Source: Dissophora ornata (lineage: Eukaryota; Mortierellomycota; Mortierellomycetes; Mortierellales; Mortierellaceae). Taken from it: DNA of 57,886 bases. The notes under the pieces are model-generated. The model was not told where the DNA came from. It searched no databases and saw nothing but the letters and a program-made list of their open reading frames with translations. Within the stretch, counting starts at the first letter, position 1. Each line of letters opens with the position of its first letter. Positions 48,331-57,886 of this stretch are shown here, in pieces. The position numbers were made by a program, and so were the translations under genes. The stretch spans positions 1 through 57,886 of the forward strand of contig MU616677.1 in NCBI GenBank assembly GCA_025201705.1, written 5' to 3'.

Positions 48331-48762
48331 ATGACCTCTGCCATCGCACCCCCCGCGTCCTTCGGCCTTATCTCCGGCACAGCCTTCGCCTCGGCCTCCC
48401 CAGCAGCGCTTGCAAAAATCCTCGATTCCCTTGACCTCGCCTCGCTCGAGCAAGAGCACTCGCGTCTCCAACGCGCTCTCCAGCAGCTGGAACAGTCCAA
48501 CAGAGATATCACAGAGTTTATCGAAGTTGAGCAACTGGAGCTACAGGAGGCGCACCAAGCAGGCGGAATCAACAGTGATCTGAGTTCTCTCGAGCCAGAC
48601 CCAGAATTCGTGTTGGCGATCGAGGAGAACAACGTTGTGATTGCCAAATACGAAAAAACCTGTGCAGACCTCATGAGTGCCATTCAAAAGAAGCGGAATG
48701 AGAGTTCCGCAACTGGACGCAGTGCTGCTGCCGCAGAGGATGAGGACGGTGTCCATCTCTAG
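48331..48762 (+). CDS. Small coiled-coil protein, Tma17/Adc17-like
   Basis: Single exon, 143 residues. An Ala/Pro-rich start is followed by a helix beginning LDLASLEQEHSRLQRALQQL with EQSNRDITEFIE, a short acidic linker (LEPDPEFV) and a second helix (AIEENNVVIAKYEKTCADLM), ending in a Lys-rich then acidic tail. This helical hairpin, with the N-terminal pattern of Leu/Glu followed by a conserved-looking RSN-like turn and an ENxxVxxxYE segment, resembles yeast Tma17 (Adc17), a chaperone for early proteasome base assembly. The match is from memory of the pattern and of similar length. Other two-helix chaperones or BLOC-type subunits remain possible. The start fits well: ATG at 48331 follows a leader lacking other in-frame Met close by. 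Confidence 0.6.
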   Translation: MTSAIAPPASFGLISGTAFASASPAALAKILDSLDLASLEQEHSRLQRALQQLEQSNRDITEFIEVEQLELQEAHQAGGINSDLSSLEPDPEFVLAIEENNVVIAKYEKTCADLMSAIQKKRNESSATGRSAAAAEDEDGVHL

Positions 48763-49491
48763 GTCCTGATGGTTTTCCTTTCATCTACTCAGTTTGTACA
48801 TAATGCAAGAATAAACCAAAGAGAATGAGACTGGAACCTGCAGTAATGTTTGCGTGCAATAATAGACGCTGCAGAGCTGGGAGGACGGTCGATGGAAAGT
48901 AGAGTTCTGTCTGGCTCGGGTTCATACTCGTCAGATTTGCAGCGCTGGCACTAAGCTTCTATGTCGTGGTTGCGACGTTGCCAGGATGGATGGTTTTTTC
49001 TTGCCGGTCGAGGTTGCTGTGACACACTCAAATCCACCGCAGCGAACGCGTCTGGGAATCATTGGCGCAGCCGCTATTACTTGAACTACCACCAATGGCT
49101 CCTCCAAAAGTCAACGCCGTGGGGCTACTTTGCCCGACCTACACCACACCATCATGCGCTGCTCTTCACATCGGCACCATCTTCAAGACAAATCTGAATG
49201 TTAATAAACTCTGTATTTATTAGCTGTCGTATGCTTCAGAAGCGATATGCAGTATATGTTGAACTGTGAGTGTAAAATAAGGCATCTCGAGCCGTCGTAA
49301 AGAAGGTCAGTCGTATGGAGAGTGTGCGTGTGGCATTAAACGCACAGGTTTACATATTATCGTCGTTTCCCGTAGCTTCCTCGGTCCTTTTCTTGGTCTT
49401 CTTAGACCTCCTGACCATCGCGCTTTAACAAAATACACAGATGGGGGATGACAAGGAATATTTGCTCGCGACTTTCTTATTCCAGGTAGGT
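48763..49491. other. Intergenic region between convergent genes
   Basis: About 730 bp between the Tma17-like stop (plus) and the PH-protein stop (minus). A 78-codon plus-strand frame at 48961-49197 has no recognisable features and is probably chance. Contains 3' regions of both genes. Confidence 0.6.
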
Positions 49492-52432
49492 CTACTTGTT
49501 CTCTGCAACTTGCTCCTCTGTAACGCTCTCGTCGTTCACCATGATTGAGTTGCTGGGAGCGCCACCGGCTGCGGGAGGCGAGAGAGAGGCCAAGGGAGCA
49601 GCACTCCTCTGTCCACTAAGCATAGACTCCCTCCTCTTGTTCTTAGGGATTACAATCTGCGTCGGGTAGATCACTGCTGTCAGTCTCTTCTGCTTGTCCT
49701 TATTAGCGTCGGCCTGGATTCCAAAATCATCCGAGAACGAGTGTAGTGAGGGCAGCTCCAGGACAGTCTTCTTCTCTGGCGCCACCACCTGAACACCATA
49801 TGCACTAGTAAAGCTACTGCTTCGTCCTGTTCGCCCGCTTTGCAAGCTCAGAGCACCCACGCTTCCCTTGCGGACCTGGGCGTAGCCTGGGACAGCAGGA
49901 GCCACCATCAAGGAGCCTGATCGCGATCGAGCGGGAGTGTTGAAACCATCATCCTCTTCCTCTGGAGTATCCGGATACTCATCGTCCTCGCCTTCGTCGT
50001 CCGTCGCCAGATTTGCGTCATTCTCATCCGTGCTGGTATTTGAAGCAGCATATACAGAGCGATGAAGATGTTGATTATAAGGTGAAGCTTGGAGTGGGCC
50101 TATCCTTGGCGAGATCCCTGGCATGTAAGGCCCAAGTTGTGGCGAGTGAGGGGATCCAGCCCATGGGGACATGTGTATAGGGTAAAGACCAGGAGATGGC
50201 TGAGGGACAAGGAACCCCGATCCAGAGTTGGCTCTTGAACGCATGGCCATCATCATCATCGGCGAAGGCGATCCCAGATTATCGACAACTGTGTGTGCGC
50301 CGAAAGGCATGGCGCTATGCCGCCGTGGGTAAGGGGTTGAGAAGCGCCTTTGGTGCTCCACTATTGGAGGATTCTCAGCAACAAGGCGCTTCCGAAGGAC
50401 TTCTCCGAATGAAAACTTGACATCTGCAAGGGACTCGCCTTTCTGAGGGAGGTGAAGGACAGCATCCAAGCCGATCAAGAGCTCATGCTGGAGTAGGGAC
50501 GAAGCCATGCACCCAAAGTTCATGGCTGCTGGGTCTGTCGGTGAATCGAACAGTAACTGTCCAGGCTTGCCGTAGATCCTAAATGCCTCGCTTGTGCCAA
50601 GCAAGAACTTTGTCCGCTCCACTGCATCCGATACTTGGAACATGGCAAACATGGAACGTCCTGTGGGCAGAAGTGTCTGAAGGTCCCTGGCAAGGCGCGA
50701 AGGGGGCGAAGGACTGCTGAAAAAGCCCTTTTTGGGTGGAACAAGATTCTCACGTTGGAGCACCACGTCTCCTTCAAGTTTGATGGTGAGCGATCCTTCC
50801 TCGTCGACCTTATTATCTTTGGATGCGTTGATAGAGGATCGGCTTGGGCAAACAGCATACGCCTGACTGACATTGTACATGGAGACAAATGGCCTCTTGG
50901 ACTTTGCGCTCTCGTAAAAGTGTATCTGTCCTCGGATCGGTGTCGCCTGGAGAACCTTCCCCTGCTTCTTCTTCTTCACTTCCTCTCCGCGTTGGTCCGA
51001 GACCACGACATAGAGGCGTTGCCAATCATCACCCGCCCAAAATTTGACGCGAAGCATGCCTGCGGCTTTAATAGGACCCTCGATCGAGGCAGCGACTTGG
51101 TCTCTGAACTTGGGTCGTCGCAGCAAGGTCGAAGTGTAGATCTCCTGAAGTCTGGAGCATTCGTAGCAACTGAGACGAATGGCACACACCCAATCCTGGC
51201 AGCTGGATCCGACTTCTGGAGAGCCCAAACTGAGTTGCTGCACAGGCTGGAAGACGACCTTGTTTGCGCCCATCCAATTGATCGTGAAGGTCCCGCCGTT
51301 GGGCCCGTCCTGCATCTCAACTGTAGCCTCCTCCATGTTCATCTCTTCATCTTGAACGTTGGGTCCACGGGATCCATTCACAGGTCTCAGTCGCAGCTTG
51401 GGTCCGATGAGTTCAGCACTGTAGGCAGCCCACTGCTCTCCCTGTATCTTGAAACCCTCGATGCCGAGTTCATTCTTCTTCTGAAGCTGTCCTCTCAGGT
51501 AAACTTTGCCGAAGTAGACATCAAACTGTTTCAGAGCCGATTCTGTATCCGATGTTTGTCCCAATGGCGCGCCGCGGAATCCCGGTGAGACTCTGGGAGG
51601 ACCGCTGAGGCTTGCAACAGAGCTCTTTCGGGAGGTAGGCGTCATTGTTCCCGGAAAAGTGAGCGAGTTGCGCGACTCTCTGTAGGAAGTTGTTGGATGA
51701 GGAGCGAAGGCAGGTGAGGATGCTCCGGGTGTCAGGAGAGGACCGTGTCTGGGGGAAGCCCCGCTGCTAGACATCCACGGTTGTTGAGGTGGGAGCGAGC
51801 CAATAGATGATTCGGAGGCGCTTCTAGGAGAATGGGCAAATGAAGCAGTCAAGGGTGTCATCCGACCACTCTGTGGCCCGACTTTGGGCTCGAGAGAGTG
51901 AGTTTGCAGGGGAGTGGGCAAGTTGGTACTTCGCGTCTTTGAATTGATCGACGGCGATTCAGTGAACAGGGCTGACTGAGGCCGCGAACTCGGCTGCCGT
52001 GGGTCTGAGGTGGGGTTGGCGCTGTGGTGCATGGAAGGTGGTGAGGGATAGCTGACACCGGTGGATGATAAGGACGTGTGACCCGAGGACGCCGAGGGTG
52101 AGGAGTTGATCCCCAGACTCTCGACCTTAGCCTCAATGCTAGCGAGGTCCAGATCGGCGTTCTGGCTGGGTACTTTGGCATCTACTGGTAAGGCAGGCAA
52201 CAGCGACGACAACTTATCAGAGTCGATATTGCGAGACTGATCCTCCTGAGGCTGCTGCTGGTCCTGATTCATCAAATCCTCCGAGCGCCTTTCTACGGAA
52301 ACAAAAAGAGGAGTGAACACGAATTTAGAACAAAATCGACGCCTGAAACGCGCGAGGTAAAGATCACCAGAATGTTTAACAAACAATAGGACCCTCGGAT
52401 TTCTTACCTTGTTGAACGTCTGCTGCAGCCAT
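49492..52432 (-). CDS. Skg3/CAF120-like PH-domain protein
   Basis: Two exons, 52432-52408 (MAAADVQQ) and 52292-49492, 941 residues in frame. The N-terminal 260 residues are Ser/Pro-rich and disordered. Then DVYFGKVYLRGQLQKK (about 263) opens a PH-like domain that runs through WAAYSAELIGPKLRLR to QDWVCAIRLSCYECSRLQEIYT, and RVKFWAGDDWQRLYVVV (about 418) opens a second, through GQIHFYESAKSKRPFVSMYN and AYAVCPSRSS to about 516. This split arrangement, with the Ala-Ile-Arg-Leu helix and the FYE-KK-KP motif, matches fungal Skg3/CAF120 proteins, which associate with the CCR4-NOT complex and with sites of polarised growth. The rest is low complexity, including an acidic block (DDEGEDDEYPDTPEEEDDG). 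A lipid-binding role is inference. Confidence 0.8.
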
Positions 52433-52882
52433 GGCGAGGGTGTTTGATATTATTTGCTGTGTTGTTAGAAAGTAAAAAGGAGTCGTTCGTTTAACAGTCT
52501 GTCGATGTGGGGTCAAAGCCAATGCAATGGAATAGAGAGCCCCTGCTCTGATCGATGGAACGCGGGCTTGCTGTCGTTCAGGTACAGATATGGTCGGTGA
52601 GGGACCAGGTGCTAGCTCGAGTGCAGAGGCGCTGTTCACAACGAGCAGGGCAGGAAGAGTGCAATTGAACGTTCGTTAGAGTGACGGAAAGTGGGAGAGA
52701 GAAAAAGCGGGAAGTCATTCATTCGTTCCTGGACAATGTTGTTAGTCGGAAAGTCATTTCAAGTAAACAAAAGATGAGAGGACAAAGTGGAATGAGAAAA
52801 AAAAAAACGAAAGGGTGGACTCACCAACGATGCAGCGAGTCGACAGATAACCGAAAGTATGGTACGGGGCGATGAACAATGC

Positions 52883-52910
52883 ACAGTGGACAGTGGACAG
52901 TGGACAGTGG
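52883..52910 (+). repeat. ACAGTGG x 4 tandem repeat
   Basis: Four perfect copies of the 7-bp unit ACAGTGG in the upstream region of the PH-protein gene. A ten-base GGAGACGCGG doublet follows near 52945. Confidence 0.9.
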
Positions 52911-54782
52911 AGTGAAAGCAGAGACTGTGTGTGTGCGAGGGAGGAGACGCGGGAGACGCGGGAAAGAGTGAGAGAGACGGGTGGGGCAAACAAGTCGATA
53001 TAAACCTGGAGACACAACAAATGCTCAGGAGTTGATATGTGTACGGATGAAGGGAGAGGGATGGAAGGTTAAAAAGAGGAGAGAAATGGTCGGAATACAA
53101 ACGAGGAAGGAAAAAAGGAAAGCGTGAGTGAACGAGAAAATAGAAGGAGTAATGGACGGATCAATGTGGGGACGACGACGTCGGGACCCAAGAATAATCG
53201 TGTGAGCGGATTGCTGCATATATTTTTAGTCAACGTTGTGGGGATCAGACGCAGGCCATGGTGCGATGGTAGTGACCACAACATTATCCGCAATTTCCAC
53301 AGCTCGATATCATATCAATAGCCGCTCTCCTTTTCTGTTCTCACCCCGTCACTCCTCTCGACAGCTCAAACTACCTCCTCTGGGAACTAGAACCATCCTG
53401 GGCACCTCAATTGCTCAGTAATCCTCGACTCGTCTCGCGGCACGCCTTTCGATCATTAGCAAGGCAGCCCTTTATGCTCTTTGACTCCTTTTCATAATTT
53501 GTTCACTCACATTATTTTTGAGGAGAACCCGAATGGTTCCTTCACATTTTTCTTTCGTGCGACTCGAAAATTGTGTCGCCGCCACCCCTTTGGACATTCT
53601 TTAGGACATTGCCCGTGAAAGGAGGCGCCATCGAAGGGTAAATCAAAGATATGCCTCTTGATTCTTTTGCGTCAAGCACTTTAGGTAGAGGGCGTTCTGA
53701 ACCGCAATCAGTCCTGACAAACGATGTGATTTTGGATGGCGAGACCTAATAATCATTGTTGTTTTTCTGCTTCATCCGTTCCACAGTTGAGCTTCTGATG
53801 GGTAAATAGTCTATCAGTGCCCTCGCCTTTGTTTCTTTGTTTGCGAGCTACACCATGCGATGAATACATGCGTGACTGTGTACAATACAGTTGCCGCCAT
53901 GATCGAAGGTCAATCCACGGCAAACTGACTTCCTGGCGTCCCATGACGGACTGCGAATACACGAGGAGACCGGAACAATCTACAGCAAGGAGGTTCTGGT
54001 CGGAGCTGACGCTGGCTCGACGGTTCATGATATTCTCTCTGGATGTCACAGAAAATTAAATTAATTTTGGGATGGCGTGTGGCGCACATGGCACAATGTT
54101 TGGAATAAAGCCTAAGAGAGCAGTGTCAAACCTAGAGTGCTGTGAGTGCTGCAGTGGAAAGGCCTGGGGAAGGCCAGAGCAGGGGAGAGTGAGCAAGGAC
54201 TTGGCCTGATTGGTGTAGAGCGGATAGCATACTGTTCACCATGCGGCAAGGTAGTCAATGTTGCGCTTTGACATGGTAGCCTCTTTCTTCATGTGAACCT
54301 CCGGCTAAAAATACCCCCTCGTTCTGCTGTTTCTGACCGCACACTCGATCGTCTGTTTGGTGTGTTGACATTGGCAGCCACTGTGATGATCGCGCTGAAT
54401 GTAGACGACCGTGCTGGCGCCCAGGTTCTCACATTGGCCACGTGGCTTGACTGATGTGCTTGTGCACTGCCCGGAGACTTGAACAAGGGACACTGGTAGA
54501 GATGCATTTACCTCGCTGCAGATAACAGCCTCACTCCCTCCCTCCTCCTGCATTGTCTCACAACCCATACATGCGATCAACGGCACCGATGCAGACAGAG
54601 AGATTAGGGCCACACACCCCCCTTTCGTCACCTCATCGACGGCGATAATTATAACCTGAATCTTGCCCCGCTCCAATCCCTGTGGTTTGGTCGAATCATA
54701 AATTCGTGCAAAAATAAAAAAAACAATAAACAATAAACAGACATTTCTTTTCTCTCACTCTGCCTTATCTTTCATTCTCAGG

Positions 54783-54855
54783 TCCACCCACCCTTCCTCT
54801 TCCTCCTTCCCTTCCTTCTTCCTTCTTCCTCCTTCCTTCCACCCCTTCCCTCATC
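54783..54855 (+). repeat. Homopyrimidine tract (CCTT/CTT-rich)
   Basis: About 70 bp of C and T only or nearly so, made of CTTC and CCTT units, 340 bp upstream of the F-box gene start. Such tracts precede several genes in this window and probably mark promoters or leaders. Confidence 0.75.
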
Positions 54856-55192
54856 CACTGCTATCCCTCGTTGTTGTCGCTTCCTTGCTGCCTGTCCCCC
54901 AGCAGCCGATCCATTGGTCTCCTCCCTTCTCTCCCTACACTCTGCCAACTTGTATACGCCGCAATGTGAGTGTTCTTCAGTGGCAACAAAGCTTTTTCCA
55001 GATAACGATATAGCAATCGACCTGGTCGGCAGCTGCGGATCCTCCTGATCTCTCTGCTTTCACTACCACCACCGACCTCAATGCTAATCTTGCCCTGACC
55101 TCATTCAATAGCCCGTGCGTTCACTGGCAGATCTCCTCGACCCTGTGCTACCAGACCAAAGGATTCAAAGGAAACAAAAGCAATCAACAGCC

Positions 55193-57175
55193 ATGCCTGC
55201 CCTGTTGTGCTCAGAGACTATTACAGATTCCACATCTGTGACAACAACCTCTCTTGCCTCCATTATCAAGAAGCGGCAACAGCTCCAGTTGCGAAACACC
55301 GACATCTTCGACCTCTCTGAGATTTGTGACCTCATCGCTATCCACTTCGATAGGAAGACCCTTGCAGCTGCTGTCAGAGTCTCCTCTCAGTGGTATGCAA
55401 CTTGGATTAGACACTTGTGGAGACGAGTTCGAATCGAGTCAGGAATTGCGAACACTTCTAACCTGTTGCAAGTCTTTCCGAGGTTAAGTCGCCACATTCG
55501 ACAGCTGGAGTGGATTCATCTCACAGAGTCTTCCGTCCCCACTAGCTCGATTCTTCGGCCAGTCGATTTTTCTGCCCTGAATCTCCACAGTTTGCTGCTC
55601 TCGAGTTGGACAAACGGACTCGATGCTGCAACTTTGTCCAGACTTGTCGAATCTTCTGCTCACCGCCTGCGAGTACTTCAGCTACACAACATGAGTTCGG
55701 CCCGCGGCGATTTGCTCAAGGTGGCAGGATCTCTGAGAAAACTGCGACACTTCAGCCTGACCATGACTGAACAGGACTCTGGACACAACCACTCTCGTCA
55801 GCGATCGACTGCCTCAACTACTTCAATTGCCTCAACTTCAAGTGCTCTCCTCACCCTTGCTTCGCCGAGCAGTCCCAACTCCGCTCAAGACGGCGTCACA
55901 GATGGTGCGGAGTTGCTGGAGTGCACCAGCACAGACTCGTTGCCTGCGCTCATGGATGCCTGCCCGGAGCTTAGGACGATCGAATTGCTGGATCTGCGAT
56001 CGGATCCCGCTACGACCGATGCCGCGACTGGCTCGGCTGCAGATACGGAAAATAAGGAGCCAATTCTCAAAAAGCTATGGATGCCGATGCCGCACCTGAC
56101 TACCATCAATTTGCACGCAACTACCATCTCTGGATCCATCCTCTCTGTCCTCTTCGCGCGATCCCCGCAGCTTATAAAACTCAACCTCGGACAGAACTCG
56201 CCACTATACCTCTCCGGGTTCCATATTGACCCTCTCCTCTCTATGGGGTCCTTATCAACCCTGTTACTCTCACATTGTCACTTTTTGGACGGCCATGGAT
56301 TCAAAGAGATCTTCAAGGCTTCTCCTCACCTCTCCACTCTTGACATTCCTCAGACGAACGTGGACGATGCAGCCCTTGGAGTCCTGGGACACCAATGTAT
56401 CCAGCTCGCCGACTTGAATCTCGACGGATGTCAGCAGATCACGGATCAGGGCATCCGCGATATGCTATCCCATCGACCCACACCTAATACCAGCGATAAC
56501 CAGTCCAAGACTCTTACCACCTCCAATGCTCATCAGGGGGCGTACCGAAACTATAACCTTCACTGCCTATCGGTTTCCAATTGCACAGAATTGACGGGCC
56601 AAGGTGTCCACCACATTTTGATGACTTGTGCTCAACTGAGAAGCCTCGAAGTACAGCAACCAGAGCTCATGCCGGAGAGCCTCTTTCCCCGTACACTTGA
56701 ATCAGATCAGGATATGGAGAATCCGTCTGCTGCCCCTCTGGAGGACCAAGCAAACGAACATTCGACAATATACCCCGAGGCCGAGAGTGAAACCTCGAAT
56801 AATGAAACGGAAACAGTCCCGTCATCCTTGTCGTGGGCCTGTCATTCCACACTGGAACTCCTGCGAATCAAGAACCTCAATTTCATCAACCCTGAGCAGA
56901 CTCGGTTTTTAAACGAGCGTCTTCGAGAGCTCTCCCAGCTGAAAGTGCTTCATATTGGCGGGAGTCAGCTGGAGCTGTCTGTTCTGAACGGGCTAGGCCA
57001 TCAACTTGAAAATCTCTACATAGATGATCTGGCACGCGAAGTCGATCTCGATGACGTACGATGGCTTGTGGATCACACGCCCAATCTGACGAGACTGTGG
57101 TGTCGACAGTTGATCCGACATTCCGAGCCTTGGAAGCTGCTGCGAGGAGCCAGGAAACACCTGAAGCTCTGGTAA
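55193..57175 (+). CDS. F-box and leucine-rich-repeat protein
   Basis: Single exon, 660 residues. The first ATG in frame is 55193; codons before it reach back to 55115 only through a non-ATG start. Residues of about 36-81 form an F-box-like helical segment (DIFDLSEICDLIAIHFDRKT, then VSSQWYATW and HLWRRV), the usual Skp1-binding motif. The rest is irregular LRRs, clearest around LSTLDIPQTNVDDAALGVLG and LADLNLDGCQQITDQGIRDM, typical of Amn1/FBXL-type repeats. It would act as the substrate receptor of an SCF ubiquitin ligase. Substrate unknown. Two Ser/Thr-rich insertions (about 200-240 and 490-545) interrupt the repeats. Such F-box/LRR proteins are often expanded in Mucoromycota; this copy looks intact. 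Confidence 0.85.
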   Translation: MPALLCSETITDSTSVTTTSLASIIKKRQQLQLRNTDIFDLSEICDLIAIHFDRKTLAAAVRVSSQWYATWIRHLWRRVRIESGIANTSNLLQVFPRLSRHIRQLEWIHLTESSVPTSSILRPVDFSALNLHSLLLSSWTNGLDAATLSRLVESSAHRLRVLQLHNMSSARGDLLKVAGSLRKLRHFSLTMTEQDSGHNHSRQRSTASTTSIASTSSALLTLASPSSPNSAQDGVTDGAELLECTSTDSLPALMDACPELRTIELLDLRSDPATTDAATGSAADTENKEPILKKLWMPMPHLTTINLHATTISGSILSVLFARSPQLIKLNLGQNSPLYLSGFHIDPLLSMGSLSTLLLSHCHFLDGHGFKEIFKASPHLSTLDIPQTNVDDAALGVLGHQCIQLADLNLDGCQQITDQGIRDMLSHRPTPNTSDNQSKTLTTSNAHQGAYRNYNLHCLSVSNCTELTGQGVHHILMTCAQLRSLEVQQPELMPESLFPRTLESDQDMENPSAAPLEDQANEHSTIYPEAESETSNNETETVPSSLSWACHSTLELLRIKNLNFINPEQTRFLNERLRELSQLKVLHIGGSQLELSVLNGLGHQLENLYIDDLAREVDLDDVRWLVDHTPNLTRLWCRQLIRHSEPWKLLRGARKHLKLW

Positions 57176-57886
57176 AGGACAGGACGCATAAAGAGAAAAG
57201 CTGTCCCTGACTGGAGCGTAAAATCAATTAGATACACCCATAGACTTACACTATAGACACGTATAGACAAATAGACATCATACCATCAATGCCTTGTAGG
57301 CTTGTACTATCAATCTGAAATATCACATCTTTGTTGATCATCTGATATGCATCTACCAGTACGCACAATCTCATCAGTATATGCAAGTAATGCAACAGTG
57401 CAACAGTGCCACGGCGCAACAGTATGGCATGAAATGCCGCATTGACTGTTAAAGAAACAGTTGGGGTATGAGGATACCATGGCCTCGAATGTGTGATATC
57501 ACCCTCTGCTCTCAAAAATCATAAGAACAGATGATTATACTGACACATAAAAATCCTAGGAGTTCCACCCTCGTGGGGTACAACTGTAGCCCTGCACTGT
57601 GTCTCCGCGTTGTTGCTTGTCGCACAAGCATCGATGGGCTCGTGTGGGGCTCGTGTGGGGGATGGTGGACAATGGGCTCGTGTTGGAGATGGTGGACGAT
57701 GGCCTCATCAGACAGACACGAGGAGGCGGGTCCAGAAGAAGATCTGCCTGAAAACAAAGACTGATGATACGCACTAGACTATCATGTGTCCAAGAACGGC
57801 GAACAGGGAAACGAAAAACAAACAATGGGAGTAACAAGCTATAATGGTCTATCTCTCTTGTCTCTTTGTGTGACAGCGTGGCAACC
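57176..57886. other. Right-edge intergenic DNA
   Basis: About 700 bp after the F-box gene. No coding sequence recognised. Contains an imperfect direct repeat at 57634-57702. Confidence 0.6.
57634..57702 (+). repeat. Imperfect direct repeats (GGGCTCGTGT / GATGGTGGAC)
   Basis: GGGCTCGTGT occurs three times in whole or part, and GATGGTGGAC twice, in a 70-bp stretch, giving two imperfect copies of a composite unit. Intergenic. Confidence 0.75.

Larger units (their letters stand above)
52433..55192. other. Promoter regions and repeat-rich intergenic DNA
   Basis: About 2.8 kb between the divergent starts of the PH protein (minus) and the F-box protein (plus). 52433-53300 is purine-rich on the plus strand, i.e. 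a pyrimidine-rich leader for the PH gene. 53400-54700 shows nothing recognised. 54760-54960 is strongly pyrimidine-rich on the plus strand. A possible leader intron runs from GTGAGTG at 54966 to CAATAG at 55110, just before the F-box start. Confidence 0.55.

Noticed and set aside
55115..55192. Longer F-box start at 55115
   Set aside because: The codon is GTG; eukaryotic start would be the ATG at 55193.
1..57886. CRISPR arrays, transposons with terminal repeats, rRNA or tRNA genes
   Set aside because: No spaced repeats, no transposase or reverse-transcriptase motifs, and no cloverleaf or B-box-like sequence noticed; a dedicated tRNA scan was not possible by eye.

Overview
The window is nuclear DNA from a fungus. 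It has intron-rich protein genes with GT..AG boundaries and short introns, pyrimidine-rich leaders, and fungal-type products (a Skg3/CAF120-like PH protein, an Msb1/Mug8-like protein, a kinesin-4). Two genes argue against ascomycete or basidiomycete yeasts and for an early-diverging lineage: an animal-type (type IIC) Na,K-ATPase-like pump and a complete FANCL. The gene style resembles Mortierellomycotina/Mucoromycota, but that placement is inference.

Layout. At 24-3261 (minus) lies DNA topoisomerase I, cut off by the left edge before its catalytic tyrosine. At 3671-8284 (minus) is an ABCC/MRP-type ABC transporter. From 8.3 to 15.4 kb I see no convincing gene, only simple repeats and one good TATA box. 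At 15376-22191 (plus) is a 2049-residue kinesin-4 whose tail carries 11 perfect-length tandem 12-residue NPF repeats. At 22887-24546 (plus) is a type II membrane protein with a DUF4097-like beta-repeat ectodomain, converging on a six-exon four-helix membrane protein at 24689-25769 (minus). From 25.8 to 31.3 kb there are exon-like scraps and then a TATA box with a long ATG-poor leader for the Msb1-like gene at 31337-36114 (plus). The type IIC P-type ATPase lies at 36500-40120 (minus). From 40.1 to 45.1 kb the sequence is largely non-coding, with one candidate tiny gene.

From 45 to 49 kb there is a compact block: a NUDT15-like Nudix hydrolase (plus, 45062-45889), FANCL (minus, 46002-48028) and a small coiled-coil protein resembling the proteasome chaperone Tma17/Adc17 (plus, 48331-48762). 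FANCL converges on the Nudix gene with 112 bp between stops, and shares a roughly 300 bp divergent promoter with the Tma17-like gene. Then come the Skg3/CAF120-like PH protein (minus, 49492-52432), a 2.8 kb non-coding stretch with repeats, and an F-box/LRR protein (plus, 55193-57175).

The genes form no operon or obvious pathway. TOP1, FANCL and the Nudix enzyme concern genome maintenance. The kinesin, the Msb1-like protein and the PH protein concern polarity and traffic. Splice junctions were assigned by eye from GT/AG signals, reading phase and family alignment from memory. Every multi-exon model closes in frame except the first junction of TOP1.
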